This document shows positions 26,651-35,696 of a stretch of DNA of 64,000 nt, piece after piece; positions within the stretch are counted from its first letter, which is position 1; each line of letters opens with the position of its first letter. The translations under genes were made by a program, and so were the position numbers. Below the pieces are notes generated by a model that did not search any database, had not been told where the DNA came from, and worked only from the letters and a program-made list of their open reading frames with translations. Origin of the DNA: an uncultured Eubacteriales bacterium (GTDB lineage Bacteria; Bacillota; Clostridia; Oscillospirales; Acutalibacteraceae); NCBI GenBank assembly GCA_934394855.1, contig CAKRRH010000004.1:1-64000 (forward strand). Reading direction: 5' to 3'.

Positions 26651-27415
26651 TTATTTAATACGCGGTGCCTCATATTTTCTGCGTTCCATTCCCTCTTTAG
26701 CGGCATCGAGCGCAATAACCTTATTAACGGAATAGAGATGATTTACTGCTACCTGGATAAGAGTATTAACAATGTTTGAGATAATCCAGTAATAACCTAC
26801 CGCAGCCTGAATGCTGAAAGCGATCCAGATTGAGAAGATAGGCATAATGTACATCATCATTGTCATGGATCCGCCCTGTGACGCCATCATCGGATTTGTC
26901 TTTTTCTGCTGATATTGCGAAATCAACATTGAGATGAGTGACGCAACACCCGACAAAATCGGAATAATCCAAATTGCGTTGAAATCCTGCTGGAAATTGA
27001 ACGAAAAATGAGGTGTCTGACTGAGATCCAAGCCAAAAAGGTTAAAGTTTACATGACTACCCGAAGCTACAACCTGACGAATTGCGTCATAAACGCCGAG
27101 CAGGATGAGCATTCTGATAAGCATTGGCAAACAGCCGCCCATTGGGCTGACATTTTCTTTACTATACAGGTCTTGTTGAGCCTGAGCCATTTTTTGTCTG
27201 TCGTCACCATATTTTTTCTTCAGCTCTTCGAGCTTTGGTCTGAGCTTTGCCTGTTTAGCAGTAGTTTTCTGTTGTTTAACATTAAGCGGTGACAGCAAAA
27301 GGTTTACCAAGACGGTAAAAATAAGAATAGCAACAGCATAACTTCCGGTAAAGGAGTTGAAAAAATCAAGTACATATTTGAAAGGTATGCCGATGATACT
27401 GAAAATACTATTCAT
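26651..27415 (-). CDS. yidC: Membrane protein insertase YidC/Oxa1 (SpoIIIJ type)
   Basis: Inserts membrane proteins alone or with SecYEG; SpoIIIJ forms are also needed in sporulation. 254 residues, five hydrophobic segments, no lipobox. The conserved hydrophilic-groove Arg is in PLNVKQQKTTAKQAKLRPKLEELKKK-region/GGCLPMLIRMLIL. The C-terminal tail is basic. It lies 42 bases upstream of jag and follows yidD. Confidence 0.95.
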   Translation of the reverse strand: MNSIFSIIGIPFKYVLDFFNSFTGSYAVAILIFTVLVNLLLSPLNVKQQKTTAKQAKLRPKLEELKKKYGDDRQKMAQAQQDLYSKENVSPMGGCLPMLIRMLILLGVYDAIRQVVASGSHVNFNLFGLDLSQTPHFSFNFQQDFNAIWIIPILSGVASLISMLISQYQQKKTNPMMASQGGSMTMMMYIMPIFSIWIAFSIQAAVGYYWIISNIVNTLIQVAVNHLYSVNKVIALDAAKEGMERRKYEAPRIK

Positions 27416-27434
27416 TTAACAAACCAAACCGATC

Positions 27435-27692
27435 TTAATATCGGTTCCTTTCAGACTTTTTCTTTTTTTTCGGAGGAACGGGATCATATCCGCCCTCACA
27501 AAACGGATTGCATCTTAATATGCGTTTGACGGTTAAAAAAGTTCCCTTGAAAATACCGTGCGTCAAAATTGCCTCAACGGCATATTGAGAACAAGTCGGA
27601 GTAAATCTGCAATGAGGCGGAATAAGCGGAGAAATACATTTGCGATAAAAATATACCGGCAAAAGGTACGCTTTTCTTAAAAAATTATTCAT
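27435..27692 (-). CDS. yidD: Membrane protein insertion efficiency factor YidD
   Basis: Small peripheral protein assisting YidC. 85 residues with the family signature [20 protein letters not shown] and [13 protein letters not shown] at the C-terminus. It overlaps rnpA by 8 bases, the usual translational coupling. Confidence 0.95.
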   Translation of the reverse strand: MNNFLRKAYLLPVYFYRKCISPLIPPHCRFTPTCSQYAVEAILTHGIFKGTFLTVKRILRCNPFCEGGYDPVPPKKKKKSERNRY

Positions 27693-28035
27693 CTTTGATC
27701 AACCCGGCATTTTTGAGTGCCGCCGATAATTCGGCAGTCAATCTATCGCTTTTGATAAAAGCAGCTTTGTTTCTTGCAACGATCACAAAATCATAATGAC
27801 AGTTTGAAACATCGACGCTATCAATCACCGTGGAATAAGCCACACGAACAATTCTCTTGACTCTGTTTCGAACAACAGCGCCGCCAAGCTTTTTTCCAAC
27901 TGTGATTCCGAGTCTGTTATCACTTCGCCTGTTTTTAATATAATAAACGACAGCGCTTGAAAAAACAATCGACTTTCCACGATGATAAACACGCCTGAAA
28001 TCTTTATTTTGCTTAAGCGATATAAGCTTGCTCAT
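27685..28035 (-). CDS. rnpA: Ribonuclease P protein component
   Basis: Protein subunit of RNase P, matures tRNA 5' ends. 116 residues; the RNR motif region reads [14 protein letters not shown]. Of two near ATGs, the one at 28035 has GGAAAGG at 9 bases, whereas the one at 28041 is only 3 bases away from it. It is preceded by rpmH after 18 bases. Confidence 0.95.
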   Translation of the reverse strand: MSKLISLKQNKDFRRVYHRGKSIVFSSAVVYYIKNRRSDNRLGITVGKKLGGAVVRNRVKRIVRVAYSTVIDSVDVSNCHYDFVIVARNKAAFIKSDRLTAELSAALKNAGLIKDE

Positions 28036-28053
28036 TGTCATAATCCTTTCCGA

Positions 28054-28188
28054 TTAGTAAGACAATGTTTTTCTGCCTTTAGCTCTTCTGCGAGCCAAAA
28101 CTTTGCGTCCGTTAGCAGTGGACATTCTCTTTCTGAAGCCGTGAACCTTCTGACGGTGCAGCTTCTTAGGCTGATATGTTCTGAACAT
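28054..28188 (-). CDS. rpmH: 50S ribosomal protein L34
   Basis: 44 residues: starts [20 protein letters not shown] and ends KGRKTLSY, the canonical highly basic L34. It heads the rpmH-rnpA-yidD-yidC-jag operon read away from oriC. Confidence 0.98.
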   Translation of the reverse strand: MFRTYQPKKLHRQKVHGFRKRMSTANGRKVLARRRAKGRKTLSY

Positions 28189-28299
28189 TATTCTGACACA
28201 TCCTTTCATATAACAGTAATTTCTTCGTTTTCATTCATCAAACCGAAATTATCAAAATAAAAACAATAACACCATTATCGAACATAATGATACCAATAA

Positions 28300-28329
28300 A
28301 TTATAACTCAAACATTAGCATTATGTCAA
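28300..28329 (-). promoter_or_regulatory. rpmH operon promoter
   Basis: On the minus strand TTGACA (28324-28329), 18-base spacer, TATAAT (28300-28305): both hexamers are consensus. The -35 lies in the palindrome-like TTATGTCAACATAA. Confidence 0.85.
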
Positions 28330-28368
28330 CATAATTTTTCAATAAAAATAATAATTTACAATCAAAAA

Positions 28369-28409
28369 CCCTATCTTGTAGTATTAAAAAATAACACCAC
28401 AAAATAGGG
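28369..28409 (-). terminator. Minus-strand 18-bp hairpin with T run, between dnaA and rpmH promoters
   Basis: Arms 28369-28386 and 28392-28409 around a five-A loop. Read as RNA on the minus strand, all 18 positions pair (three G-U) and TTTTTG follows; on the plus strand the same three positions would be mismatches. It is therefore a minus-strand RNA structure, placed to stop antisense transcription out of the dnaA promoter region before it reaches the rpmH promoter. Confidence 0.7.
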
Positions 28410-28462
28410 CTAATTGTTGTTAATATTTTTTTAAAAAGTTGTTGAAAATATAGATAAATTAC

Positions 28463-28491
28463 TTGAAACAAAACTCTTTTTATGATAAAAT
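28463..28491 (+). promoter_or_regulatory. dnaA promoter
   Basis: TTGAAA (28463-28468), 17-base spacer, TAAAAT (28486-28491), 82 bases before the dnaA ATG. DnaA-box-like sequences lie on the minus strand at 28440-28448 (TTTTCAACA) and 28509-28517 (TTATCTACA) and could mediate autoregulation. Confidence 0.7.
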
Positions 28492-28573
28492 ATATAAGAT
28501 AATAATAATGTAGATAAATATGTCTATTTCTTATTTTTATATATTATACTAAAAGAACGGAGAATAATCAAAT

Positions 28574-29863
28574 ATGGATTCATTGACCGAATTGCAAAAT
28601 ATGGTCCTTGATAATATCAAATCAAAAGTAAATGAGGTCACCTTTAATTGCTGGTTCAAAGACATTAAGCTCCAGGCACTTGAAGGCAACCAGGTTGTTT
28701 TATATATTGACAACACATTTAAAAAGGGAATTGTTGAAAAAAGCTATTTCAACATATTAAAAGAAGCCTTTGAAGAAGTATTGAGCTTTGAGGTTGACCT
28801 TAAACTCATTTCGGAAGAAGAAGCGGTGCCGATAATTGAAAACAGCGACAACAATGAATATGAATATACATTTGAAACATTCATTGTCGGAAATTCAAAC
28901 CGCTATGCTCATGCGGCTTCGATCGCCGTTGCCGAAAATCCGGCGACGATGTATAATCCTCTTTTCATTTACGGAAAATCTGGTCTTGGTAAAACTCATT
29001 TGCTTAATGCGATTGCAACCAGGATCCATGAAAAATTTCCCGATAAAAAAATCGTAATGGTCAGCTGTGAAACATTCGTAAACGAATTTATCTATGCTGT
29101 TCCACATGGAACAATTTATTCTTTCCGTGAAAAATATCGTGAAAGCGACATTTTGCTGATCGATGACATTCAATTCATCGGCGGCAAGGTTGAATCGGAA
29201 GAAGAATTCTTTAATACATTCGAACATTTACAAAAAGCAAAAAAACAGATCGTCGTAACCTCCGACCGACCGCCTAAGGATATTAAAGCATTGTCCGAGC
29301 GTTTGTCATCACGATTTGAACAGGGTCTTACCGTTGATATTCAGCAGCCGGAGTTTGAAACCCGTGTTGCGATTTTAAGACGCAAGGAAGAACAGCTCAA
29401 GTTAGATATTCCGGATAATATCAATTATTTCATTGCCGAGCAGGTCAAGAGCAATATTCGCCAGCTTGAGGGAATTGTTAAAAAATTAAAAGCAATTTCC
29501 AATTTGCAGGATAAAATCACAATTGCAACCGCTCAGATTGCAATTAAAGATATTCGCAACGACAACAAACCCGAGCCGGTCACCGTTAAAAGAATAATCG
29601 ACGAGGTTGCCCGTACATATAATGTAACTCCCGATGATATTATCGGAACAAAAAGAGACGCGGACATTGCACACGCCCGCCACATCGCAATATATGTAGT
29701 TCATGAGATCACACAGATGTCCACAAAGAAGGTGGGCGCAAGCTTCAATCGCAATTATTCGACGGTAATTCATTCATGCAAGATGGTCGAAGAACTTATC
29801 AAGCGTGACGAAAAAGAAAAAAATATCATCAGCGATATTATTGCAAATCTGCAAGAGGGGTAA
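28574..29863 (+). CDS. dnaA: Chromosomal replication initiator DnaA
   Basis: Binds DnaA boxes and unwinds oriC. 429 residues: domain I (1-80), a short domain II, AAA+ domain III with Walker A GKSGLGKT (residues 134-141) and Walker B LLIDDIQFI, and domain IV with the DNA-binding signature DIAHARHIAIYVVHE. Compact because domain II is short. A near-match to parS is embedded in the coding sequence at 29098-29113. The ATG follows CGGAG. Confidence 0.98.
   Translation: MDSLTELQNMVLDNIKSKVNEVTFNCWFKDIKLQALEGNQVVLYIDNTFKKGIVEKSYFNILKEAFEEVLSFEVDLKLISEEEAVPIIENSDNNEYEYTFETFIVGNSNRYAHAASIAVAENPATMYNPLFIYGKSGLGKTHLLNAIATRIHEKFPDKKIVMVSCETFVNEFIYAVPHGTIYSFREKYRESDILLIDDIQFIGGKVESEEEFFNTFEHLQKAKKQIVVTSDRPPKDIKALSERLSSRFEQGLTVDIQQPEFETRVAILRRKEEQLKLDIPDNINYFIAEQVKSNIRQLEGIVKKLKAISNLQDKITIATAQIAIKDIRNDNKPEPVTVKRIIDEVARTYNVTPDDIIGTKRDADIAHARHIAIYVVHEITQMSTKKVGASFNRNYSTVIHSCKMVEELIKRDEKEKNIISDIIANLQEG
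29098..29113. promoter_or_regulatory. Near-perfect parS site inside dnaA
   Basis: TGTTCCACATGGAACA differs from the parS upstream of parA by one central base (CACATG for CACGTG). The codons read Val-Pro-His-Gly-Thr. It lies 1 kb from the unwinding site. Binding strength with the altered centre is uncertain. Confidence 0.55.
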
Positions 29864-30235
29864 TTTGTCAACATCTGTCGAAAACCGCATTTTAAAGCGA
29901 TTTATCACTGTTTTGAACATGGTTATCAACAAAAATTGTTTAAAACTCGGCTTTTCAATATGTTATTGAGTTTTAACCGTTAAATTTTCAACACCGTGTT
30001 GATGAAAGTTTTAATCATCATTTTATCAACAATTCGTAAACAGTTTATCATCATTTTTAAACAGGGCTCAATCCGTTACGGCATAAAGCCCGAATCCACT
30101 TTTCACCATTATCAACACCCCTTATTATTACTATTATAAATTTATATACTCTATTTTACGCACATCATGCCGATTTTTTTAAATTTCAGTAATTATATTT
30201 AAGATTATCAACATTTTTAAAAAGGAGCGTTATTT
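29864..30235. other. oriC: Replication origin (oriC), dnaA-dnaN intergenic region
   Basis: 372 bases without a gene. Four exact TTATCAACA boxes, all on the plus strand: 29923-29931, 30023-30031, 30109-30117, 30205-30213. Weaker boxes: 29985-29993 (TTTTCAACA), 30045-30053 (TTATCATCA), and TTTTCACCA at 30100-30108 abutting the third box. That tandem pair is followed by CCCC and an AT-rich stretch. TTATCAACA is a known low-GC Clostridial form of the DnaA box. Confidence 0.92.
30100..30156. other. Probable basal unwinding element: tandem DnaA boxes, C cluster, DnaA-trios
   Basis: Two abutting DnaA boxes (30100-30117), CCCC (30118-30121), then the triplets TTA TTA TTA CTA TTA (30122-30136) and pure AT to about 30152. 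This is the order described for the Bacillus subtilis origin unwinding system, where DnaA extends from the boxes onto repeated trinucleotides of one strand. Confidence 0.75.
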
Positions 30236-31342
30236 ATGAAATTTTCCTGCTTCACAGACAAATTAAGAGAAGGTATCACAAATGTTCAGAGAGCCGTTGC
30301 TTCAAAATCAACATTACCGGCTCTTGAAGGAATTTTAATAGCTACCGATTCGGATAAAATCATTCTTTCGGGTTATGATCTTGAAATTGCAATCAAAACA
30401 TCGATTGAAGCAAACATCACAACGGAAGGCTGTGTTGTTGTTAATGCGAGATTGTTCAGTGAAATGATCAAAAAAGCTCAGACCGATTATGTTTTGATTG
30501 AAGTTGACGATAACATGACCATGACCGTTACATCGGGTTCATGTGCATTTACGATCATGGCAATCGACGCAAATGAATATCCCGAGCTTCCGCCGATTGA
30601 TGAAAAGGATTCAATCGAAATCAACAGCGAGCTTTTGAAAAGCATGGTATCCGAAACCATCTTTTCGGTATCGACATCTGAAGATAAGCCGGTCCATACA
30701 GGTATTTTGTTTGAAGTTAAGCCGGATAATATGCGCCTTGTTGCGGTTGATTCGTCACGATTTGCAATTCGCAACGAAAAAATCGATTCAGGTAAAAATA
30801 TGAGATTTATCATTCCGGCAAAGACAATGAACGAAGTGATGAAGCTGATCGGAGAAAATGATGAAAAAATAAAAATCAATGTCGGTACCCGTCATGTTTC
30901 GTTCAATGTCGGAAAGTTCCTTGTAATCTCAAGATTGCTTGAAGGAGATTTTCTTGATTATAATTCGGCGATCCCGACAACCGATTCAACAATCGTTGAA
31001 ATCAACACTCAGGATTTTATTAATTCAATCGACAGAATGTCGCTTCTCATTATTGAAAGAATCACAACTCCGGTAAGATGCGTGTTTGAAAATAATGTCG
31101 TTTATCTTAAATGCGCCACAGCACTTGGAAAAGCAAGCGACAGCATTGATTGCAAAACCGAGGGTGATTCAATCGAAATCGGATTTAATAACAGATATAT
31201 GCTTGACGCATTGAAAGCAGTCGAGGACGACACGGTGAAACTCGTTTTCAGCGGTCCTCATATGCCGATTAAGGTACTACCGGTTGACGGCGACGAATTT
31301 TTGTATATCATTTTGCCGATAAGACTTAAAGAGAATAACTGA
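30236..31342 (+). CDS. dnaN: DNA polymerase III beta sliding clamp
   Basis: Ring-shaped processivity clamp. 368 residues with three repeated clamp domains; starts MKFSCFTDKLREGI and ends with the conserved ILPIRL before the final residues. The ATG follows AAAGGAGCG. Standard position after dnaA. Confidence 0.98.
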   Translation: MKFSCFTDKLREGITNVQRAVASKSTLPALEGILIATDSDKIILSGYDLEIAIKTSIEANITTEGCVVVNARLFSEMIKKAQTDYVLIEVDDNMTMTVTSGSCAFTIMAIDANEYPELPPIDEKDSIEINSELLKSMVSETIFSVSTSEDKPVHTGILFEVKPDNMRLVAVDSSRFAIRNEKIDSGKNMRFIIPAKTMNEVMKLIGENDEKIKINVGTRHVSFNVGKFLVISRLLEGDFLDYNSAIPTTDSTIVEINTQDFINSIDRMSLLIIERITTPVRCVFENNVVYLKCATALGKASDSIDCKTEGDSIEIGFNNRYMLDALKAVEDDTVKLVFSGPHMPIKVLPVDGDEFLYIILPIRLKENN

Positions 31343-31356
31343 TAAGAGGAAATTCA

Positions 31357-31569
31357 ATGAAAACTGCAAAATTTGAGCTTGACGGCGAATTTATCAAGCT
31401 TGATTCGCTTTTAAAATTAACGGGACTTGTTTCAACAGGCGGTCAAGCTAAAGTATTCATTCAAAACGGTGAAGTTTCGGTGAATGATGAAAAATGCCTT
31501 ATGAGAGGAAAAAAAATCAGAAAAGGCGACAACATTCGTCTGTTTGACGACAAAATCGAAGTCGTATAA
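31357..31569 (+). CDS. yaaA: S4-domain RNA-binding protein (YaaA/RlbA type)
   Basis: A 70-residue S4 domain, with the S4 core IKLDSLLKLTGLVSTGGQAK and VSVNDEKCLMRGKKIRKGD. It lies between dnaN and recF as in Bacillus. Thought to act in ribosome assembly. Separated from dnaN by 14 bases, so co-transcribed. Confidence 0.93.
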   Translation: MKTAKFELDGEFIKLDSLLKLTGLVSTGGQAKVFIQNGEVSVNDEKCLMRGKKIRKGDNIRLFDDKIEVV

Positions 31570-31620
31570 TTTATGCTGATTATACTATGCGGTGAAAAAA
31601 AGTAATTTGGAGAAATTTTT

Positions 31621-32727
31621 ATGTTTGTAAGAAAATTAGAATATGAAAATTTCAGAAATCTTGAAAAAGGAAGTTTTTCACCGTGCAGCGAAATAAATGT
31701 TATTTACGGCGATAACGCTCAGGGTAAAACAAATTTGAGCGAAGCCGTTTGGATGTTTACAGGGCAAAAGAGTTTTCGGGGAAATAAAGACATTCAGCTG
31801 ATAAATAAAGATAATTCCAATGTTCCTGCAAAGCTGTCCGTTGATTTTTATTCTCAAGGGCGTGAGCAAAGCGCAAAGCTTGAAATATTAAAAGGACGGC
31901 ACGCTGTGCTTAATGAGGTTCAGCTTAAATCCGCAGCGGAGTTGTCAAAAAGCTATTCGGCAATCGTCTTCTCCCCTGCTGAAATGCAGCTGATAAACGA
32001 GGGTCCGAATATCAGACGAAAATTTCTCAATAATGCAATCTCAATCATGCGGCCGAAATATGAAAGCGTGCTAAATTCGTATGCAAGAGCGGTTCAGCAG
32101 CGAAATGCAATTTTGAAGGATGTCCGTTTTCACAGCGAATTGTCCGTAATGCTTGACAGCTTTGAAGAGAGAATTGCAAAAAGCGGAGTTTATATAATAA
32201 ATCAGCGAAAAAAGTATATTGAAGCATTATTAAATTACATTTCCGATATATACAGCGGAATTTCGGACAATAAGGAAAAATTGACGCTTTGCTATAAAAT
32301 ATCGGGGCTTTCGGATGACGAAGAGATAAATGAAGAAAAGTTGCTCAAAATGTTGTACGACTCCCGAAAGGACGATGTTTTTACAGGCATTACAAGCGTC
32401 GGTCCGCACAGAGATGATATGGAATTATTCATCAACGGCGATTTAATCAAAATATTCGGCTCGCAAGGGCAAAGACGCTCGGCGGTTTTGTCGCTGAAGC
32501 TGTCGGAAGCGGAAATATTAAAAAAATTCAGCAACGAACAGCCTGTCACAATACTTGACGATGTAATGAGCGAGCTTGACCGCTCAAGACAGGATTATAT
32601 TTTGAATCACATCAAGGGCTGGCAGGTATTTATCACCTGCTGCGATCCGTCGGCGGTTGAAAATTTGAAAGCCGGCAGCAGCTTTTTGGTGCAAAACGGA
32701 AAAATCACTCAAACAGGCGGCGAATGA
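31621..32727 (+). CDS. recF: DNA replication and repair protein RecF
   Basis: SMC-like ATPase that helps load RecA at gaps together with RecO and RecR. 368 residues: Walker A GDNAQGKTN, signature FGSQGQRRSAVLSLKL and Walker B VTILDDVMSELD. The ATG follows TTTGGAG. recO is also in this window; recR is not. Confidence 0.97.
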   Translation: MFVRKLEYENFRNLEKGSFSPCSEINVIYGDNAQGKTNLSEAVWMFTGQKSFRGNKDIQLINKDNSNVPAKLSVDFYSQGREQSAKLEILKGRHAVLNEVQLKSAAELSKSYSAIVFSPAEMQLINEGPNIRRKFLNNAISIMRPKYESVLNSYARAVQQRNAILKDVRFHSELSVMLDSFEERIAKSGVYIINQRKKYIEALLNYISDIYSGISDNKEKLTLCYKISGLSDDEEINEEKLLKMLYDSRKDDVFTGITSVGPHRDDMELFINGDLIKIFGSQGQRRSAVLSLKLSEAEILKKFSNEQPVTILDDVMSELDRSRQDYILNHIKGWQVFITCCDPSAVENLKAGSSFLVQNGKITQTGGE

Positions 32728-32731
32728 AATC

Positions 32732-33001
32732 ATGTATGTTTATCTCGGCGGAAACGCCGTTGTAAAGGATAAAGACATTATCGGGATTTTCGACATCGAT
32801 AAAACAACGGTGTCAAAAAAGACAAGAGATTTTCTGAATAATGAAGAAAAATCAGGCAGAGTTGAATATAGCTATGGTGAGTTTGACATTCCGAAAACCT
32901 TTGTGCTTTGCAAACACAAGGCAAGAAAAGAAAAAACGCTGTTTTCCGCGCTGACTGTACAGACAATCGAAAAACGAACGGAAATAAATTTAAAAAAATA
33001 A
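32732..33001 (+). CDS. remB: RemB/YaaB family regulator (DUF370)
   Basis: 89-residue protein of the extracellular-matrix regulator family; in Bacillus the paralogue RemA activates biofilm genes, and YaaB lies between recF and gyrB as here. N-terminus MYVYLGGNAVV and IIGIFDIDKTTVS are family hallmarks. Four bases after recF. Confidence 0.9.
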   Translation: MYVYLGGNAVVKDKDIIGIFDIDKTTVSKKTRDFLNNEEKSGRVEYSYGEFDIPKTFVLCKHKARKEKTLFSALTVQTIEKRTEINLKK

Positions 33002-33049
33002 AATCATTTAAAATAAAAAGCCGAAATTCGGCTTGAAAGGATGACTTTT

Positions 33050-35020
33050 TTGGAACAGAACGAGAATCTGATGAACACTCAAACCAATCAGGAATATGAC
33101 GCTTCTCAAATTCAGGTGCTTGAAGGACTTGAAGCGGTTAGAAAGCGCCCGGGTATGTATATCGGTTCGACCGGCGAGAGAGGTTTGCACCATCTTGTAT
33201 ATGAGATCGTCGACAACTCGATCGACGAGGCGCTCGCAGGCTATTGCGACCATATCGAAGTCGACATTCTTGACGGTGATATAATCAGAGTAAAGGATAA
33301 CGGACGAGGAATTCCTGTCGGAATTCAGGAAAAAACAGGTCTTCCGGCTGTTACTGTCGTATTTACGATTCTTCATGCCGGCGGTAAATTCGGCGGCGGC
33401 GGATATAAAGTATCGGGCGGTCTTCACGGCGTTGGTTCGTCTGTTGTTAATGCGCTTTCAACATTTCTTGAGGTTGAAGTAAGAGACGGACATCATGTAT
33501 ATTATCAGCGCTTTGAAAAGGGCAAAACAGCGTGTGATCTTGAGGTTCGCGGCGATACGGACGAAACGGGTACGACAGTAACCTTCAAGGCGGACCCCGA
33601 AATCTTCACCGAAACCACTCACTACGATTATGACATTCTTCTCACCCGTCTTCGTGAGCAGGCATTTCTTAATGCCGGAATCAAAATCACGCTGACCGAC
33701 CGCAGAACAAATCTTGAGGCGGACGAGCTTGATAAAGACGGCAACAACCGCACCGATATGCTTCATTATGAAGGCGGAATCAAGTCATATTGCGAATTTT
33801 TGCTTTCAAAAAAGAAAGCCGACAGACTGTTTGACGATGTGGTTTATGTATCGGCGGCAGGCGACGACATTCAGGCAGAAATCGCACTTCTCTATAATAC
33901 CGGTTATGATAACACGATAATCAGCTTTGCAAACAATATGCATACCGTTGACGGCGGTACTCATGAATCGGCGTTTAAAACATCGCTGACCCGTTCAATC
34001 AACAGCTATGCCCGCAAGTTTAAGATGTTAAAAGATAATGACTCAAACTTCAAGGGCGAAGATTGCCAGGAAGGTTTGATTGCGGTAATCAGCGTCAAGC
34101 TCACCGACGCTCAGTTTGAAAGCCAGACAAAGGCAAAACTCGGCAACACAGCGGCAGGAACGCTTGTGAGCAATGCAATGTCGGGTGCGTTTAATGAATA
34201 TTTGGAAGAAAATCCGTCAGTTGCAAAGCTTATCGTAAATAAAGTAATGAGCGCATCGACCGCTCGTGAAAAAGCGCAAAAGGCAAGAGAGCTTGAGCGA
34301 AACAAAAGCGGAATCTCGAAAATGAGAATGCCGGACAAGCTTGCCGACTGCATCTCCCGTGATAATACCCGAACCGAATTATATATCGTCGAGGGTGATT
34401 CGGCGGGCGGTTCCGCAATTAAAGGCAGAGATTCAAACTATCAGGCAATTTTGGCTCTTTGGGGCAAAATGCTTAATGTTGAAAAGGCAAGAGTTGATAA
34501 AGTATATAGCAATGAAAAGCTCACCCCTGTCGTAATTGCACTCGGCACGGGAATCGGCGAGAATTTCGACATCAACAAGCTTCGCTATAATAAAATCATT
34601 GTAATGGCGGATGCCGATGTCGACGGTGCTCATATCCAAACGCTTCTGATGACGTTCTTCTTCAGATATATGCCCGAGCTTATTGAAACAGGTCATGTAT
34701 ATCTTGCAATGCCGCCGCTTTTCCAGGTCAAAAAGGGCAAAATGGTGAAATATGCGTTCACCGAGGCAGAGCGTGATATGTATTCGGCTGAAATGGGCTC
34801 AAACTGTGTAATTCAGCGATACAAAGGTCTTGGTGAAATGGACCCCGAAGAGCTTTGGGAAACAACAATGGATCCTAATTTCAGACAGATGAAACAGGTT
34901 CAGATGGCTGACGCGGAAAAGGCTGATGAAGTATTTTCAATCTTGATGGGCGACGAAGTTGACCCGAGAAGAAAATTTATCGAAGAAAACGCACAATATG
35001 TTGAAAACCTTGATATATAA
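33050..35020 (+). CDS. gyrB: DNA gyrase subunit B
   Basis: ATPase subunit of gyrase. About 656 residues: GHKL ATPase ([36 protein letters not shown]), transducer, Toprim ([15 protein letters not shown]) and the C-terminal GyrA-binding part. TTG at 33050 has AAAGG 9 bases before it; the ATG at 33041 directly abuts that site, so I prefer the TTG. The quinolone-region position equivalent to E. coli Lys447 is Trp ([12 protein letters not shown]). Confidence 0.97.
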   Translation: MEQNENLMNTQTNQEYDASQIQVLEGLEAVRKRPGMYIGSTGERGLHHLVYEIVDNSIDEALAGYCDHIEVDILDGDIIRVKDNGRGIPVGIQEKTGLPAVTVVFTILHAGGKFGGGGYKVSGGLHGVGSSVVNALSTFLEVEVRDGHHVYYQRFEKGKTACDLEVRGDTDETGTTVTFKADPEIFTETTHYDYDILLTRLREQAFLNAGIKITLTDRRTNLEADELDKDGNNRTDMLHYEGGIKSYCEFLLSKKKADRLFDDVVYVSAAGDDIQAEIALLYNTGYDNTIISFANNMHTVDGGTHESAFKTSLTRSINSYARKFKMLKDNDSNFKGEDCQEGLIAVISVKLTDAQFESQTKAKLGNTAAGTLVSNAMSGAFNEYLEENPSVAKLIVNKVMSASTAREKAQKARELERNKSGISKMRMPDKLADCISRDNTRTELYIVEGDSAGGSAIKGRDSNYQAILALWGKMLNVEKARVDKVYSNEKLTPVVIALGTGIGENFDINKLRYNKIIVMADADVDGAHIQTLLMTFFFRYMPELIETGHVYLAMPPLFQVKKGKMVKYAFTEAERDMYSAEMGSNCVIQRYKGLGEMDPEELWETTMDPNFRQMKQVQMADAEKADEVFSILMGDEVDPRRKFIEENAQYVENLDI

Positions 35021-35046
35021 CGCAAGAAATTAAGAGGATTTTGTAT

Positions 35047-35640
35047 ATGGATGAAAATAATCAGCCAAATTCGGTTGAAATAACGCAAGATGAGCAAAAA
35101 GCAAATCAAGCGTTGTTTTATGAGAAGAAAAAGGTAACTTCAAGCTATGTTTTGACAAGAGATGAAGTGACCTGCGCTTTGATGATCGCAGGCAAACTCA
35201 AGGACAGAAAAAAGCGAACAATAGTCGAAACCGTCATTTGTGCAATACTGTTCATTGTCGCACTTTGTTCGACAATTTCCGACCCGTCCTATTTTGTCGG
35301 ATATGTCACAATGGCTGCAATGGCAATCGTAATTGCTGTCGTGCTGCTTTGGCCGAAGCATGAGGAAAAAAAGATAATCGACAATGCGTTAAAAACAAGC
35401 AGCACCGAAACGGTGATGACGCTAAAGGCAGACAAAATTCATATACATATTCCAAAATCGGGTGTTTCGTGGGACATAATCCCCGAAATGGTAAGAGGCA
35501 TTCGCTCAAATGAGAATATATATGTTATTTTTTTGAAAGACAGCCGAATCGTGGTAATTCCAAAGCGTGTTTTGGATGATGACATAAAGCAAAAGGCGTT
35601 TGAGATCACAAAACAGGCGCTGACCGAGCCGAAGCTTTAA
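35047..35640 (+). CDS. YcxB-like membrane protein of unknown function
   Basis: 197 residues. A cytoplasmic N-terminal part, two closely spaced hydrophobic helices (about 57-100), and a C-terminal YcxB-like beta domain with VSWDIIPEMVRGIRSNENIYVIFLKD-type strands ending in a FEITKQAL helix. The ATG at 35047 has AGAGGA 8 bases upstream. It lies between gyrB and gyrA, which are normally adjacent, so it is carried along in their transcript. Function unknown. Confidence 0.75.
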   Translation: MDENNQPNSVEITQDEQKANQALFYEKKKVTSSYVLTRDEVTCALMIAGKLKDRKKRTIVETVICAILFIVALCSTISDPSYFVGYVTMAAMAIVIAVVLLWPKHEEKKIIDNALKTSSTETVMTLKADKIHIHIPKSGVSWDIIPEMVRGIRSNENIYVIFLKDSRIVVIPKRVLDDDIKQKAFEITKQALTEPKL

Positions 35641-35696
35641 TCGGATTTTATATAGTAAAACAACTATTTTGATATTTAATAAAAAGGGTGAAAATA

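Noticed and set aside
33014..33034. Inverted repeat between remB and gyrB as a terminator
   Set aside because: Short stem with almost no loop and no T run; gyrB starts 16 bases later. It may be a weak RNA element at most.
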